From positions 1-64,000 of the forward strand of contig JAIDUZ010000017.1 of the NCBI GenBank assembly GCA_029059935.1: a DNA stretch of 64,000 nucleotides, given 5' to 3'. A model generated the notes under the pieces. The model was given only the letters and a program-made list of their open reading frames with translations. It was not told the origin of the DNA and ran no database searches. Both the position numbers and the translations under genes were made by a program. This stretch comes from Alistipes sp. GTDB taxonomy: Bacteria > Bacteroidota > Bacteroidia > Bacteroidales > Rikenellaceae. Each line of letters opens with the position of its first letter. Within the stretch, counting starts at the first letter, position 1. This document shows, piece by piece, positions 28,496 to 40,575 of the stretch.

Positions 28496-30673
28496 ATGTC
28501 GCTTCTCAGATTCAAGATGGTCGATGCGGCCATCAACCACACGGCCGCGGAGGTCGACGTTCCCGCCGGCCGCCCCTCGGACTATTTCGGCGCCCGGGTC
28601 TTCGGGCGCGATGCCATGCGCAAGTACCTCAACAAAAAGACGTTCGACGCGCTTATCAACACCATGGAGAACGGCACGCCGCTGCCAGCCGAAATCGCCG
28701 ACAGCGTGGCTGCCGGCATGCGGCAGTGGGCTTTGGAGCACGGCGCCGACCACTACACCCACTGGTTCCAGCCCCTCACGGGCGGCACGGCCGAGAAGCA
28801 CGACGCTTTCGCCGAGCCCGACGGCTGCGGCGGCGTGCTGGAAGAGTTCTCGGGCAAGCTGCTCGTGCAGCAGGAACCCGACGCGTCGTCGTTCCCCAAC
28901 GGCGGCATCCGCAACACCTTCGAGGCGCGCGGCTACTCGGCGTGGGACCCTGCGTCGCCGGCTTTCATCGTCGACACCACGCTTTGCATCCCCACGGTCT
29001 TCATCGCCTACACGGGCGAGGCCCTCGACTACAAGGTGCCGCTGCTGCGCTCGCTCTCGGCCGTGGACAAGGCCGCGACGGAGGTGTGCCGCTATTTCGA
29101 CAAGAACGTCGAAAAGGTCTATTCCTACCTGGGCTGGGAGCAGGAGTATTTCCTGGTCGACGAGAGCCTGTGGGCCATCCGTCCCGACCTGGTGCTGACG
29201 GGCCGCACGCTGATGGGCCACGAATCGGCCAAGAACCAGCAGCTCGAAGACCACTATTTCGGCGCCATTCCCACGCGCGTGATGGCTTTCATGAAGGAGC
29301 TGGAATACGAATGCCTGCTGCTGGGCATTCCGGTCAAGACGCGTCATAACGAAGTGGCGCCCAATCAGTTCGAACTGGCCCCGGTCTACGAGGAAGCCAA
29401 CCTGGCCAACGACCACAACCAGCTGCTGATGACCATCATGGACAAGATAGCGCGCCGCCATCAGTTCCGCGTACTGCTGCACGAAAAACCCTTCAAGGGC
29501 ATCAACGGCTCGGGCAAGCACAACAACTGGTCGCTCGGCACCGACACGGGCGTGAACCTCCTGGGGCCGGGCAAGACGGCCTCGGAGAACCTGCAGTTCA
29601 TCACCTTCCTGGTCAACGTCATCTCGGCGGTCTACAAGCACAACGGCCTGCTGAAAGCCTCCATTATGAGCGCCACCAACGCCCATCGCCTGGGTGCCAA
29701 CGAAGCGCCTCCGGCCATCATCTCCGCGTTCCTGGGTTCGCAGGTTTCGGCCGTGCTGGACAAGCTGGCCGCCTCGAAGGGCGACGACGCCATCCGCTTC
29801 GACGCCAAGAACGTCTTCAAGATGAGCGGTATTTCGCATATACCGACGCTGCTGCTGGACAACACCGACCGCAACCGCACCTCGCCGTTCGCCTTTACGG
29901 GCAACCGCTTCGAGTTCCGCGCCGTGGGGTCGTCGGACAACTGCGCCGAGGCGATGATTACGCTCAACACGGCCGTGGCCGACGAACTTACGCACTTCAA
30001 GGCGGCGGTCGACGCCAAAATCGAAGCCGGTGCCAAGAAGGAGAAAGCCATCTACGAAGTGCTGAAGAAGATGATCAAGGAGTGCCGCCCCATCCGCTTC
30101 GACGGCAACGGCTACTCGGACGAATGGAAGGCCGAAGCGAAGAAGCGCGGTCTCGACTGCGAGACCTCCACGCCGCTGATTTTCGACCGTTATCTGGACA
30201 AGGAGTCGCTGCGCATGTTCGGCGACATGGGCGTCTACACCGGGGTCGAGCTCGAAGCCCGCACCGAGGTGAAGTGGGAGACCTACACCAAGAAGATACA
30301 GATAGAGGGGCGCGTGCTGGGCGACCTGGCCATGAACCACATCGTGCCCATCGCCTCGAAATACGAAGCGCTGCTTCTGGACAAGGTCTACAAGCTGCTG
30401 CAGATTCCCGAGCTCAAATCGACGGCCGACATCGCCCTCATCAAGAAGATTCAGGACCACACGACGGCCATTCAGAAGCTGACCGACGAGATGATCGAGG
30501 CGCGCAAGAAAGCCAACCGCATCGAGGACCAGCGCGAAAAGGCCATCGCCTACCACGACACCGTGGCGGTCTTCTTCGACGAGATACGCCACCACATCGA
30601 CAAGCTGGAGGAGATCGTCGACGACCAGATATGGCCGTTGCCCAAGTACCGCGAACTGCTCTTCATCCGGTAG
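28496..30673 (+). CDS. glnN: Glutamine synthetase type III
   Basis: ~725 aa; KPFKGINGSGKHNNWSLGTDTG, RFEFRAVGSSDNCAEAM, LLGIPVKTRHNEVAPNQFELAPVYEEANLANDHNQLLM. Confidence 0.97.
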   Translation: MSLLRFKMVDAAINHTAAEVDVPAGRPSDYFGARVFGRDAMRKYLNKKTFDALINTMENGTPLPAEIADSVAAGMRQWALEHGADHYTHWFQPLTGGTAEKHDAFAEPDGCGGVLEEFSGKLLVQQEPDASSFPNGGIRNTFEARGYSAWDPASPAFIVDTTLCIPTVFIAYTGEALDYKVPLLRSLSAVDKAATEVCRYFDKNVEKVYSYLGWEQEYFLVDESLWAIRPDLVLTGRTLMGHESAKNQQLEDHYFGAIPTRVMAFMKELEYECLLLGIPVKTRHNEVAPNQFELAPVYEEANLANDHNQLLMTIMDKIARRHQFRVLLHEKPFKGINGSGKHNNWSLGTDTGVNLLGPGKTASENLQFITFLVNVISAVYKHNGLLKASIMSATNAHRLGANEAPPAIISAFLGSQVSAVLDKLAASKGDDAIRFDAKNVFKMSGISHIPTLLLDNTDRNRTSPFAFTGNRFEFRAVGSSDNCAEAMITLNTAVADELTHFKAAVDAKIEAGAKKEKAIYEVLKKMIKECRPIRFDGNGYSDEWKAEAKKRGLDCETSTPLIFDRYLDKESLRMFGDMGVYTGVELEARTEVKWETYTKKIQIEGRVLGDLAMNHIVPIASKYEALLLDKVYKLLQIPELKSTADIALIKKIQDHTTAIQKLTDEMIEARKKANRIEDQREKAIAYHDTVAVFFDEIRHHIDKLEEIVDDQIWPLPKYRELLFIR

Positions 30674-31181
30674 GCGCCTCGCGTCCTGCTTCGCTTTACT
30701 TCCTGCCGCCGCGACCCATCCCCGGGTTGCGGCGGTTTTCGCTGCGCAGCCGTCAGAGGCGGCCGGCGATTCCGGCTCGGGAGCATAATTCGTGTCGACG
30801 TGTTTTGTTTCGAATCCGAGTGTCGCGCCCCGCTAAAAGCAGAATTCTACGAACGACTACTATCCCTCCCTTGCGAGGGGCTATGGTCGGAGAACCGAAC
30901 GGATTCGAATTTTCGCACCGTCATTACACCGACGTATCTAAGCCCTCTCGGCCATTTGGCGGTTCTCGGATAGCTGTGCGAACACCCACTCATCCTGTTA
31001 AAACGGCGTTTTGCGAATTATCGCAGGCTATGTCCCGAAATCAGCCGCAGAACCCGGCTCCTGACAGGACGCAGGCTGCGATTCGAAAACAATCACCACT
31101 CCCGCTGACCGACAGCCACGAAAAAAGCACCGACAAGAAAAAAGTTTTTTTGCGGATGAACATAAAAAACAATGCAAAATG

Positions 31182-31213
31182 TTTGGTTTATAAAATAAAC
31201 CGTTTTATATTTG
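31182..31213 (+). promoter_or_regulatory. Promoter (TTTG-20-TATATTTG) with palindrome GGTTTAT-AAA-ATAAACC in the spacer
   Basis: Palindrome 31185-31201 directly upstream of the TATATTTG box at 31206-31213. Confidence 0.75.
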
Positions 31214-31273
31214 CGCAAGAAATCAAAAAGGAGCAGCATCGCGCGGGTTCGCTCTTTTTCTTTTCCGGATGCA

Positions 31274-31288
31274 GTTTATATTATAAAC
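31274..31288. promoter_or_regulatory. Second candidate operator palindrome GTTTATA-T-TATAAAC
   Basis: Perfect 7-1-7 inverted repeat 16 bp before the ATG. Confidence 0.7.
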
Positions 31289-31304
31289 CATTAAAATCAT
31301 CATT

Positions 31305-32012
31305 ATGAACGACCGTAAAACAAGCGCGTTCGGTAACCCGAACGCAGAGCCGGACACGTTCGAGCCCGGCCAAGGCGAGAACACCGGCAACAAACTGAAC
31401 GAAAGGGAGAGCATCGAGCTGATAGCCCGCATGATTTCCGACACCAAAAGCCGTTTCGAAATCGGCGACGGCAATATTCTTCTGAACTGGGGCATACTCA
31501 CGGTAGTCATCGCCTCCGCAGTGTGGGCGGCGGTTGCCGCGACCGGCAATCCTGCATTCAACGGCCTGTGGGCGCTGATGGCCTTCGGTTGGATTTTCAA
31601 TCGCAGGCAGGTCGCAAAGCAAAACAGCCGCGGCTACCTCTCCTATACCGACAAGGTCTGCGCCGCCATCTGGAAGTCGGTCGGGATTCTCGGTGCGGCC
31701 GGGGTCGTCCTCTGTACGGTTCTCCACCTGGCGACGGGCAATTCGCCGTGGATGGTCATGTTCTTTTATGCGATTTTCGTGGTGGGGTTCGGCGTCATAG
31801 GTTCGGGCGCAGCCCTGAAAGTGCGGAGCATGGTGGCCGGAGGAGTCCTCAGCGTCGCTTTCGGCATGGTGTTGCTGGGCTGCATCTTCTCCGGGGTGAC
31901 GTTGTCGACGGCGTGGGTCATGCCGGGCTTTCTCCTTTGTTTCGTGCTGATGATGATCGTTCCCGGTCTGGAAATGCGGCGGCTGGCGCGCAAGGGCGAT
32001 GAAAGAGCTTGA
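31305..32012 (+). CDS. Polytopic membrane protein, 235 aa, in operon with wHTH regulator
   Basis: Multiple TM segments; 14-bp overlap with the next gene. Confidence 0.85.
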   Translation: MNDRKTSAFGNPNAEPDTFEPGQGENTGNKLNERESIELIARMISDTKSRFEIGDGNILLNWGILTVVIASAVWAAVAATGNPAFNGLWALMAFGWIFNRRQVAKQNSRGYLSYTDKVCAAIWKSVGILGAAGVVLCTVLHLATGNSPWMVMFFYAIFVVGFGVIGSGAALKVRSMVAGGVLSVAFGMVLLGCIFSGVTLSTAWVMPGFLLCFVLMMIVPGLEMRRLARKGDERA

Positions 32013-32280
32013 TCCGCTGCTTCACTCGCAGCTGCGGCTGGCGGTCATGTCCGTGCTGATGAACCTTGCCGAAGCGGACTTCGTCTATCTCCGGGAAAAG
32101 ACCGCCGCCACCGCCGGAAACCTCAGCGTCCAGCTCGACAAACTCGCGGCGGCAGGGTACATCGAAGTGGAAAAGGGATTCGTCGGCAAGAAGACGCGGA
32201 CGGTCTGCCGCGTGACCGCAGCGGGGCGCAGGGCTTTCGAAGAATATGTGCAAACCCTCAGGGGATATTTGAACCTGTAA
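31999..32280 (+). CDS. Winged-helix transcriptional regulator, 93 aa (MarR/PadR-like 'winged helix DNA-binding')
   Basis: LRLAVMSVLMNLAEADFVYLREKTAATAGNLSVQLDKLAAAGYIEVEKGFVGKKTRTVCRVTAAGRRAFEEYV. Confidence 0.9.
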   Translation: MKELDPLLHSQLRLAVMSVLMNLAEADFVYLREKTAATAGNLSVQLDKLAAAGYIEVEKGFVGKKTRTVCRVTAAGRRAFEEYVQTLRGYLNL

Positions 32281-32320
32281 TCCGAAAAAGGGCGCTTCCG
32301 AATGGCCGGAAGCGTTCTTT

Positions 32321-33217
32321 TTACAGATGGCCGATGCCGCGGCGGTAGGCGGCGAGGTCCGACTCGTCGCAGCGGGCCAATGCGTCGTCGAGCTCGCGGA
32401 GCAGGCGGGTGCGCTCCTCGGGCAGGCGTCCCAGGAGCGGCACGGTGTTCGACACGGTGTGGGCCATCAGCGTGGCAGGCACGGTGAGGGCGGCGATGAA
32501 CGTGCGGAGTTCTTCGAGCCGCTCGCGCTCGCTGGCTTCGATGAACCGCCCGGCGGCGACGTCGGCGGCCAGCGGAGCTTCGGGAAAGAGCGTGAGCGAG
32601 ACCACGCCTATTATATAAGGGTGCAGGCGGTTGAAGAGCGCCGCCGTAGCCATGGCCGCCCGCTGTCCGTTGCCGGCTCCTGCGAGCCCGGTCATGTAGG
32701 TGAAATAGTATTCGATGCCGGCCGTGTCGAGCCGGCGGCACTGCGCCAGCGTCTCGGCGGCCGTGTGCCCCTTGTGCATGAATGCGAGGGAGGGTTCGTC
32801 GCCCGTCTCGGTGCCGATGGTCAGTCCTGTGATGCCGCGGGCCCGGAGGTCGCGCAGCTCGTCGTCGCTCTTGGCCGCGATGTCGGTCACGCGGGCGAAC
32901 ATGCCGATGGTCCGTACCTTGGGCAGGTGGTCGCGGATGCGTTCGGCGAGTCGGACAAGACGGTTGTGGCTGAGCACGAACGGATTGGCCCCGACGAGAA
33001 AGACGCGCCGGGCCCGCGGCTGGAAGCGGGCGATGATTCGCAGGTCGGCCTCAATCTCCTCCGCAGGCGAGAGACGGAAGCGCAGGTCGTCGTAGAGCGA
33101 ACAGAACTTGCAGGCGTGGTGCGTGCAGCCGACGGTCGCCTGCAACAGCACGGAGTGGGCCTCGTAGGGCGGACGCCAGACGGTGCCGGTGAAGTGGAGT
33201 TGGTCCAAGTCGGTCAT
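32321..33217 (-). CDS. Radical SAM protein
   Basis: LLQATVGCTHHACKFCSLYDDLRFRLSPAEEIEADL (CxxxxCxxC-type site), VFLVGANPFVL, GLTIGTETGDEPSLAFMHKGH. Confidence 0.9.
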   Translation of the reverse strand: MTDLDQLHFTGTVWRPPYEAHSVLLQATVGCTHHACKFCSLYDDLRFRLSPAEEIEADLRIIARFQPRARRVFLVGANPFVLSHNRLVRLAERIRDHLPKVRTIGMFARVTDIAAKSDDELRDLRARGITGLTIGTETGDEPSLAFMHKGHTAAETLAQCRRLDTAGIEYYFTYMTGLAGAGNGQRAAMATAALFNRLHPYIIGVVSLTLFPEAPLAADVAAGRFIEASERERLEELRTFIAALTVPATLMAHTVSNTVPLLGRLPEERTRLLRELDDALARCDESDLAAYRRGIGHL

Positions 33218-33281
33218 AATTTTCGTAATTTTGCAACCGCAAGATAGACCGTTTCCCGGGACGAAACAAGAACGGAGCTGC

Positions 33282-33662
33282 ATGTCAGCTACTTACGCCG
33301 AAGTCAGTTTTCGTCATTCCGAAGCGGTTGCAACGCCGAAAAAAATGGAAAAAATTGCCGTCCCCTCCTCGCCCGCCTGTGCGCTGTTCGAACGTTTCGG
33401 CAGTCGCTGGGCGCTGCTCGTGCTGCTGACCCTCGCCCGACGGGGCGTACTGCGCTTCGGCGAACTGGCGCGCGCCGTGCCGGGCGGCATCTCCGAACGG
33501 ATGCTGGCGTCGACGCTCCGCGACCTGGAGCAGGCGGGGCTGTTGGCGCGCAAAGTGTGGCCCGAAGTGCCGCCGCGTGTGGAATATCGGCTGACGCCGA
33601 AAGGCGAATCGCTGGTTCCGCTGTTGGAACAACTGCTGGACTGGGCAGCGAAAAACGCCTGA
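33282..33662 (+). CDS. HxlR family transcriptional regulator
   Basis: CALFERFGSRWALLVLLTLARRGVLRFGELARAVPGGISERMLASTLRDLEQAGLLARKVWPEVPPRVEYRLT. Confidence 0.93.
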   Translation: MSATYAEVSFRHSEAVATPKKMEKIAVPSSPACALFERFGSRWALLVLLTLARRGVLRFGELARAVPGGISERMLASTLRDLEQAGLLARKVWPEVPPRVEYRLTPKGESLVPLLEQLLDWAAKNA

Positions 33663-33756
33663 AGCGGCAATCGGCCGAACGGTCGTGCAAAAACTGAAAA
33701 CGAGATGTGCAAACTGTTTTGCATATCTCGTTTTATGGCATCGAGTCGATTGAAAA

Positions 33757-34527
33757 TCAATTGTTTTTGCGAACCGGGAGCCGCTCCCACAACCAGGCGG
33801 GAATCAACCGCCACAGCAGGACGAGCAGGGCCCAGCGCCGGTCGATGACGATGCGGCGCCTGCGGCGGCGGATGGCCCGGAAGATGCGCCGGGCGACCGG
33901 CTCGGGCTGCATGAGCAACGGATAGTCGTCGCCCGAGAGGAGCGGCGTGGCGACGAATCCGGGCCGGATGTCGGTAAAACGGATGGGGAGCCGCTCCATG
34001 CGCGCGAGCTGCGCAAGGGCGTCGACATAGGTGTTCTGCATCCGTTTGGTGGCCGAATAGGCGGGTGCCGAACCCAGTCCGCGGGTGCCGGCGACGGAAC
34101 TGATGACGACGATATGACCGCCGCCGTGCGAGCGGAACCACCCGAACGCCGCGGTCACCATGCGCACGAAACCCTCGCCGTTGGTGCGGAGCGTGGCCAG
34201 CTCGATGCCGGGCTCCAACCCGGTGTTGCGGCGGCCGATGCCCGAGGTGTGGAAGTAGATGTCCATGCCGCCCAGGCGCCCGACGAGTTCGTCGAGTCGC
34301 TTTGGCGCATCGTCGTGCGTGATGTCGATGACGGCGGTTTCGACCAGCTCCGGAGCCAGCGCCCGGAGCCGTGCAAGGGCCTCGGCATTGCGTCCTGCGG
34401 CACCCACGCGCCATCCTGCACCGATGCAGAGCCGGGCTGTTTCGAAGCCCAGCCCCGAAGTGGCGCCCATGATGACGATGCGTTGCGTCGAACGGCTGTT
34501 CTTGCTTGCGGACCCTGAGGCTGTCAT
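33757..34527 (-). CDS. SDR family oxidoreductase
   Basis: RIVIMGATSGLGFETARLCIGAG, ISSVAGTRGLGSAPAYSATKRMQNTYVDAL. Confidence 0.93.
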   Translation of the reverse strand: MTASGSASKNSRSTQRIVIMGATSGLGFETARLCIGAGWRVGAAGRNAEALARLRALAPELVETAVIDITHDDAPKRLDELVGRLGGMDIYFHTSGIGRRNTGLEPGIELATLRTNGEGFVRMVTAAFGWFRSHGGGHIVVISSVAGTRGLGSAPAYSATKRMQNTYVDALAQLARMERLPIRFTDIRPGFVATPLLSGDDYPLLMQPEPVARRIFRAIRRRRRRIVIDRRWALLVLLWRLIPAWLWERLPVRKNN

Positions 34528-34539
34528 TCGTCCCTATTG

Positions 34540-35013
34540 TTACTGTTGGTCGGAGGGCCGTTCCTCCTCTTCCTTCCATGCTGCCCGGTTCCGGCTGCTG
34601 CGCGGTGCGGCGAGTGCGGCCGCCACCGTCTCTTCCGGCAATTCGGAGGCGGGGATACGCAGAAGCATATGGGTCTTTTGGTTCTCCTCGCCCGAGGACC
34701 AAGCCTGCACGAACTCCCAGCCGCGGGCGGTCATGTAGTTGAGGGCCTGGATGCCCGAGTTGAAGACGAGGTCGCGCCCGAGGCTGTCGGTGAGCACGTT
34801 GTATTTCCAGAATCCGGTTTCTTGACCGAAATCGAACACGACGCTTTCGCCCTTGGTCGTCGGCATGTGGAAATGGATGATCTGACAATAGAGGTATTCG
34901 GGAACGGCGGCCGGAGACGCTGTGGAATCGGCTGCAGGAACGGGCTCCTGCGCCTGCGCCGGCAGGATGAAGCCGCAGAGGAAGAACAGGAATATCGGAA
35001 GCCGTGTCATCAT
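34540..35013 (-). CDS. Exported hypothetical protein, 157 aa
   Basis: Signal peptide MMTRLPIFLFFLCGFILPAQAQ; ATG overlaps the stop of the upstream deaminase gene. Confidence 0.75.
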   Translation of the reverse strand: MMTRLPIFLFFLCGFILPAQAQEPVPAADSTASPAAVPEYLYCQIIHFHMPTTKGESVVFDFGQETGFWKYNVLTDSLGRDLVFNSGIQALNYMTARGWEFVQAWSSGEENQKTHMLLRIPASELPEETVAAALAAPRSSRNRAAWKEEEERPSDQQ

Positions 35014-35423
35014 CCCATGCATTCGTTGGTATCCGAAGCGTACTGCACGCATTCGATGCCGACCTTGCGCAGGAGGTTCAGACCGTCCTCCGAGCGGTAG
35101 TCCTCGCTGTAGACGACGCGCCGGATGCCGGCCTGGATGATGAGTTTCGAACATTCGAGGCACGGTGCGGCGGTGATGTAGAGCGTCGAACCGTCGCAGT
35201 TGTTGGCGCTCTTGGCCACCTTGGTGATGGCGTTGGCCTCGGCGTGGAGGACATAGGCCTTGGTCTTGCCCGTCTCGTCCTCGCAGACGTTCTCGAAACC
35301 CGAGGGGGTGCCATTGTAACCGTCGGAGATGATCATCCGGTCCTTGACGATCAGTGCTCCCACCTTGCGGCGCACGCAATAGGAGTTCTCGGCCCAGATG
35401 CGCGCCATGCGCAGGTAGCGCAT
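35010..35423 (-). CDS. dCMP deaminase (ORF extends to 35516)
   Basis: HAEANAITKVAKSANNCDGSTLYITAAPCLECSKLIIQAGIRRVVY (HAE / PCxxC zinc sites). Confidence 0.94.
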   Translation of the reverse strand: MRYLRMARIWAENSYCVRRKVGALIVKDRMIISDGYNGTPSGFENVCEDETGKTKAYVLHAEANAITKVAKSANNCDGSTLYITAAPCLECSKLIIQAGIRRVVYSEDYRSEDGLNLLRKVGIECVQYASDTNECMG

Positions 35424-35543
35424 GTCCAGCTGACGCAGTTTTTCTTCGTTGTAACCCACTTCCGTAAGGTGAAAGATTAAAAGTGAAAAGTGAAAGGCAG
35501 AGGGTCGGAAAATCACCTTTCACCTTTCGCTTTTCACTTTGTT

Positions 35544-38837
<3,294 letters not shown>

Positions 38838-39116
38838 AGGTGTGCGTTGTTGACTGAATTGGTGTACGGAATCTTACAAAAGTAGTGATTTTCTTCGTAA
38901 AACACAAAAGCGGGGCCACACAATTTTGTGCCGGCGATGCCGGGTGCCGCTGACGGCTCAGACATCGGGGCGGAATTTTATTTTTAAGACAAAAAGATGC
39001 GAATTGTCACTCTGAGCAGAGCGAATCGACGAACGAAGCGAGAGTCGGTATTTATGATTATAGATTCTTCGCTCTGCTCAGAATGACGAGACGGGTAAAT
39101 GATGAAACAATTTTTC

Positions 39117-39159
39117 GTTGCCCGGCTCGCGCTTGCGCGACCGCCCCCAGCCGGGCAAC
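39117..39159. repeat. Nested-hairpin intergenic element (family A), inverted orientation
   Basis: GTTGCCCGGCTCGCGCttGCGCGAccgcccccAGCCGGGCAAC. Confidence 0.85.
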
Positions 39160-39334
39160 TAAGAAAAGACAGGTGCATGCGGTGCGAGTAAAGGTGGTGC
39201 GGGCGGAGCTCCTTGGAACGGAAGAATGGAAAACGGATTTTTCGTCGCATTGCTCCTCAGAACGAAGCCCGGCCAATCCTTACGAATCCGGCGACGCCGG
39301 AAAGCGGCGGGCGGCCTGCTGAACGGAAAAGCAT

Positions 39335-39360
39335 CGGCCCGACCTCTGAAGGTCGGGCCG
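39335..39360 (-). terminator. Hairpin terminator downstream of the Wzz-like gene
   Basis: CGGCCCGACCT...AGGTCGGGCCG, followed on the minus strand by ATGCTTTTC. Confidence 0.6.
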
Positions 39361-39437
39361 AGGAAAACAAATATTACGAAACTTCGCCTTTAACGGAGCG
39401 GGCCGGCGGGCCGAATAGGCTGCGGTCGCGAGCGGCT

Positions 39438-40568
39438 CTATTCCTCCTTGGGCGCTTCGTTCAGTCCTTGCCGCAGGTTGGCGCAAAGACCGCGCCCGAA
39501 AAGAATCCAGGCTACGGCCGCGGCTGCGGCGAAGAACACGAATCCTGCGAGCACCATCGTTTTCGAGGGTTTCGCTGCCTTGAGCGGAACCGTCGCGGGC
39601 TGCACGACGGCATAGACCGGCGTGCTCTCCTGCACCTTGGCCTTGGCCACCTGCAGCTGCTGGGCCATCTGATTGTAGATGTTGTAGGCCAGCGTCATCT
39701 CGTTCTGCAGCCGTTCCTGCTCGGTGCGCACCGCACGCCGCACGACATTCTGATTGGCATCCATGTAACGGGCATAGCGCTGTTGTGCGCCGTAGTAGTC
39801 CCGCTGCGCTTCGTCGTAGAGCTGTTGGGTGAATTTCAGGTCGTTGCGCGCCTTGTTGGTGCGGTAGTCGGTGACGTAGTTCTGCAAGTTGCGCATCACG
39901 GTGTCGGCCACGGTGGCCGAGATGAGCGGGTCCTGCATCGTCACCGAGAGCGTCACCAGCGAATTCTTCTTGTCCACGGCGACCGTTACGCGACGGCCCA
40001 GCGCCTCCACGATGCGGTCTTCGTCGGGCGTCAGCCGGAACGGATCGACCGACGAACCGTCGGATTCGGGCATCTTCTCGCGGAAGAGCGACATGCACCA
40101 TCCGAGCGCCTTGAACGGAGCCGAAATCACCGCGCTCCACCAGGGCCGCCGGGTGTGTTTCTTCAGATAGTCGTAGAGGTCGGTACGCAACGTGCCGTCG
40201 GCCGTCTCGACCTGCACGGGGAAGAGTTCGATGACGAACGGCACCGACTTCACCACATCGGGGTAGAGGTCGGGGTTCACGGCGTCCGTTTCGGTCATGT
40301 TGCCCACGTTGATGCCGGCCATGCTGGCCAGGGCGCCCAGGCCGCCGAGCGAATTCTTGCTCGACGTGGTCTCGGGGGCCAGCACCGCGGCGGCGGTGTA
40401 CTCCCGGGGAATGCTGAACGCAACGATCAGTCCGACGACGGCCGCATAGCAGCACCAGCGCAGCACCAGTTTGCGCTCGGCCCACACCTTGCGGGCGAGT
40501 TCCAGCAGATCGATTTCATCCTCGGCCGTCTGCCGGGGAGCGGTGTTTTCCTGCAAGTCGTTCTTCAT
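39438..40568 (-). CDS. Wzz/chain-length-determinant-like protein
   Basis: TM-flanked; EIDLLELARKVWAERKLVLRWCCYAAVVGLIVAFSIPREYTAAAVLAPE...; C-terminal TM. Confidence 0.9.
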   Translation of the reverse strand: MKNDLQENTAPRQTAEDEIDLLELARKVWAERKLVLRWCCYAAVVGLIVAFSIPREYTAAAVLAPETTSSKNSLGGLGALASMAGINVGNMTETDAVNPDLYPDVVKSVPFVIELFPVQVETADGTLRTDLYDYLKKHTRRPWWSAVISAPFKALGWCMSLFREKMPESDGSSVDPFRLTPDEDRIVEALGRRVTVAVDKKNSLVTLSVTMQDPLISATVADTVMRNLQNYVTDYRTNKARNDLKFTQQLYDEAQRDYYGAQQRYARYMDANQNVVRRAVRTEQERLQNEMTLAYNIYNQMAQQLQVAKAKVQESTPVYAVVQPATVPLKAAKPSKTMVLAGFVFFAAAAAVAWILFGRGLCANLRQGLNEAPKEE

Positions 40569-40575
40569 CGCTGTT

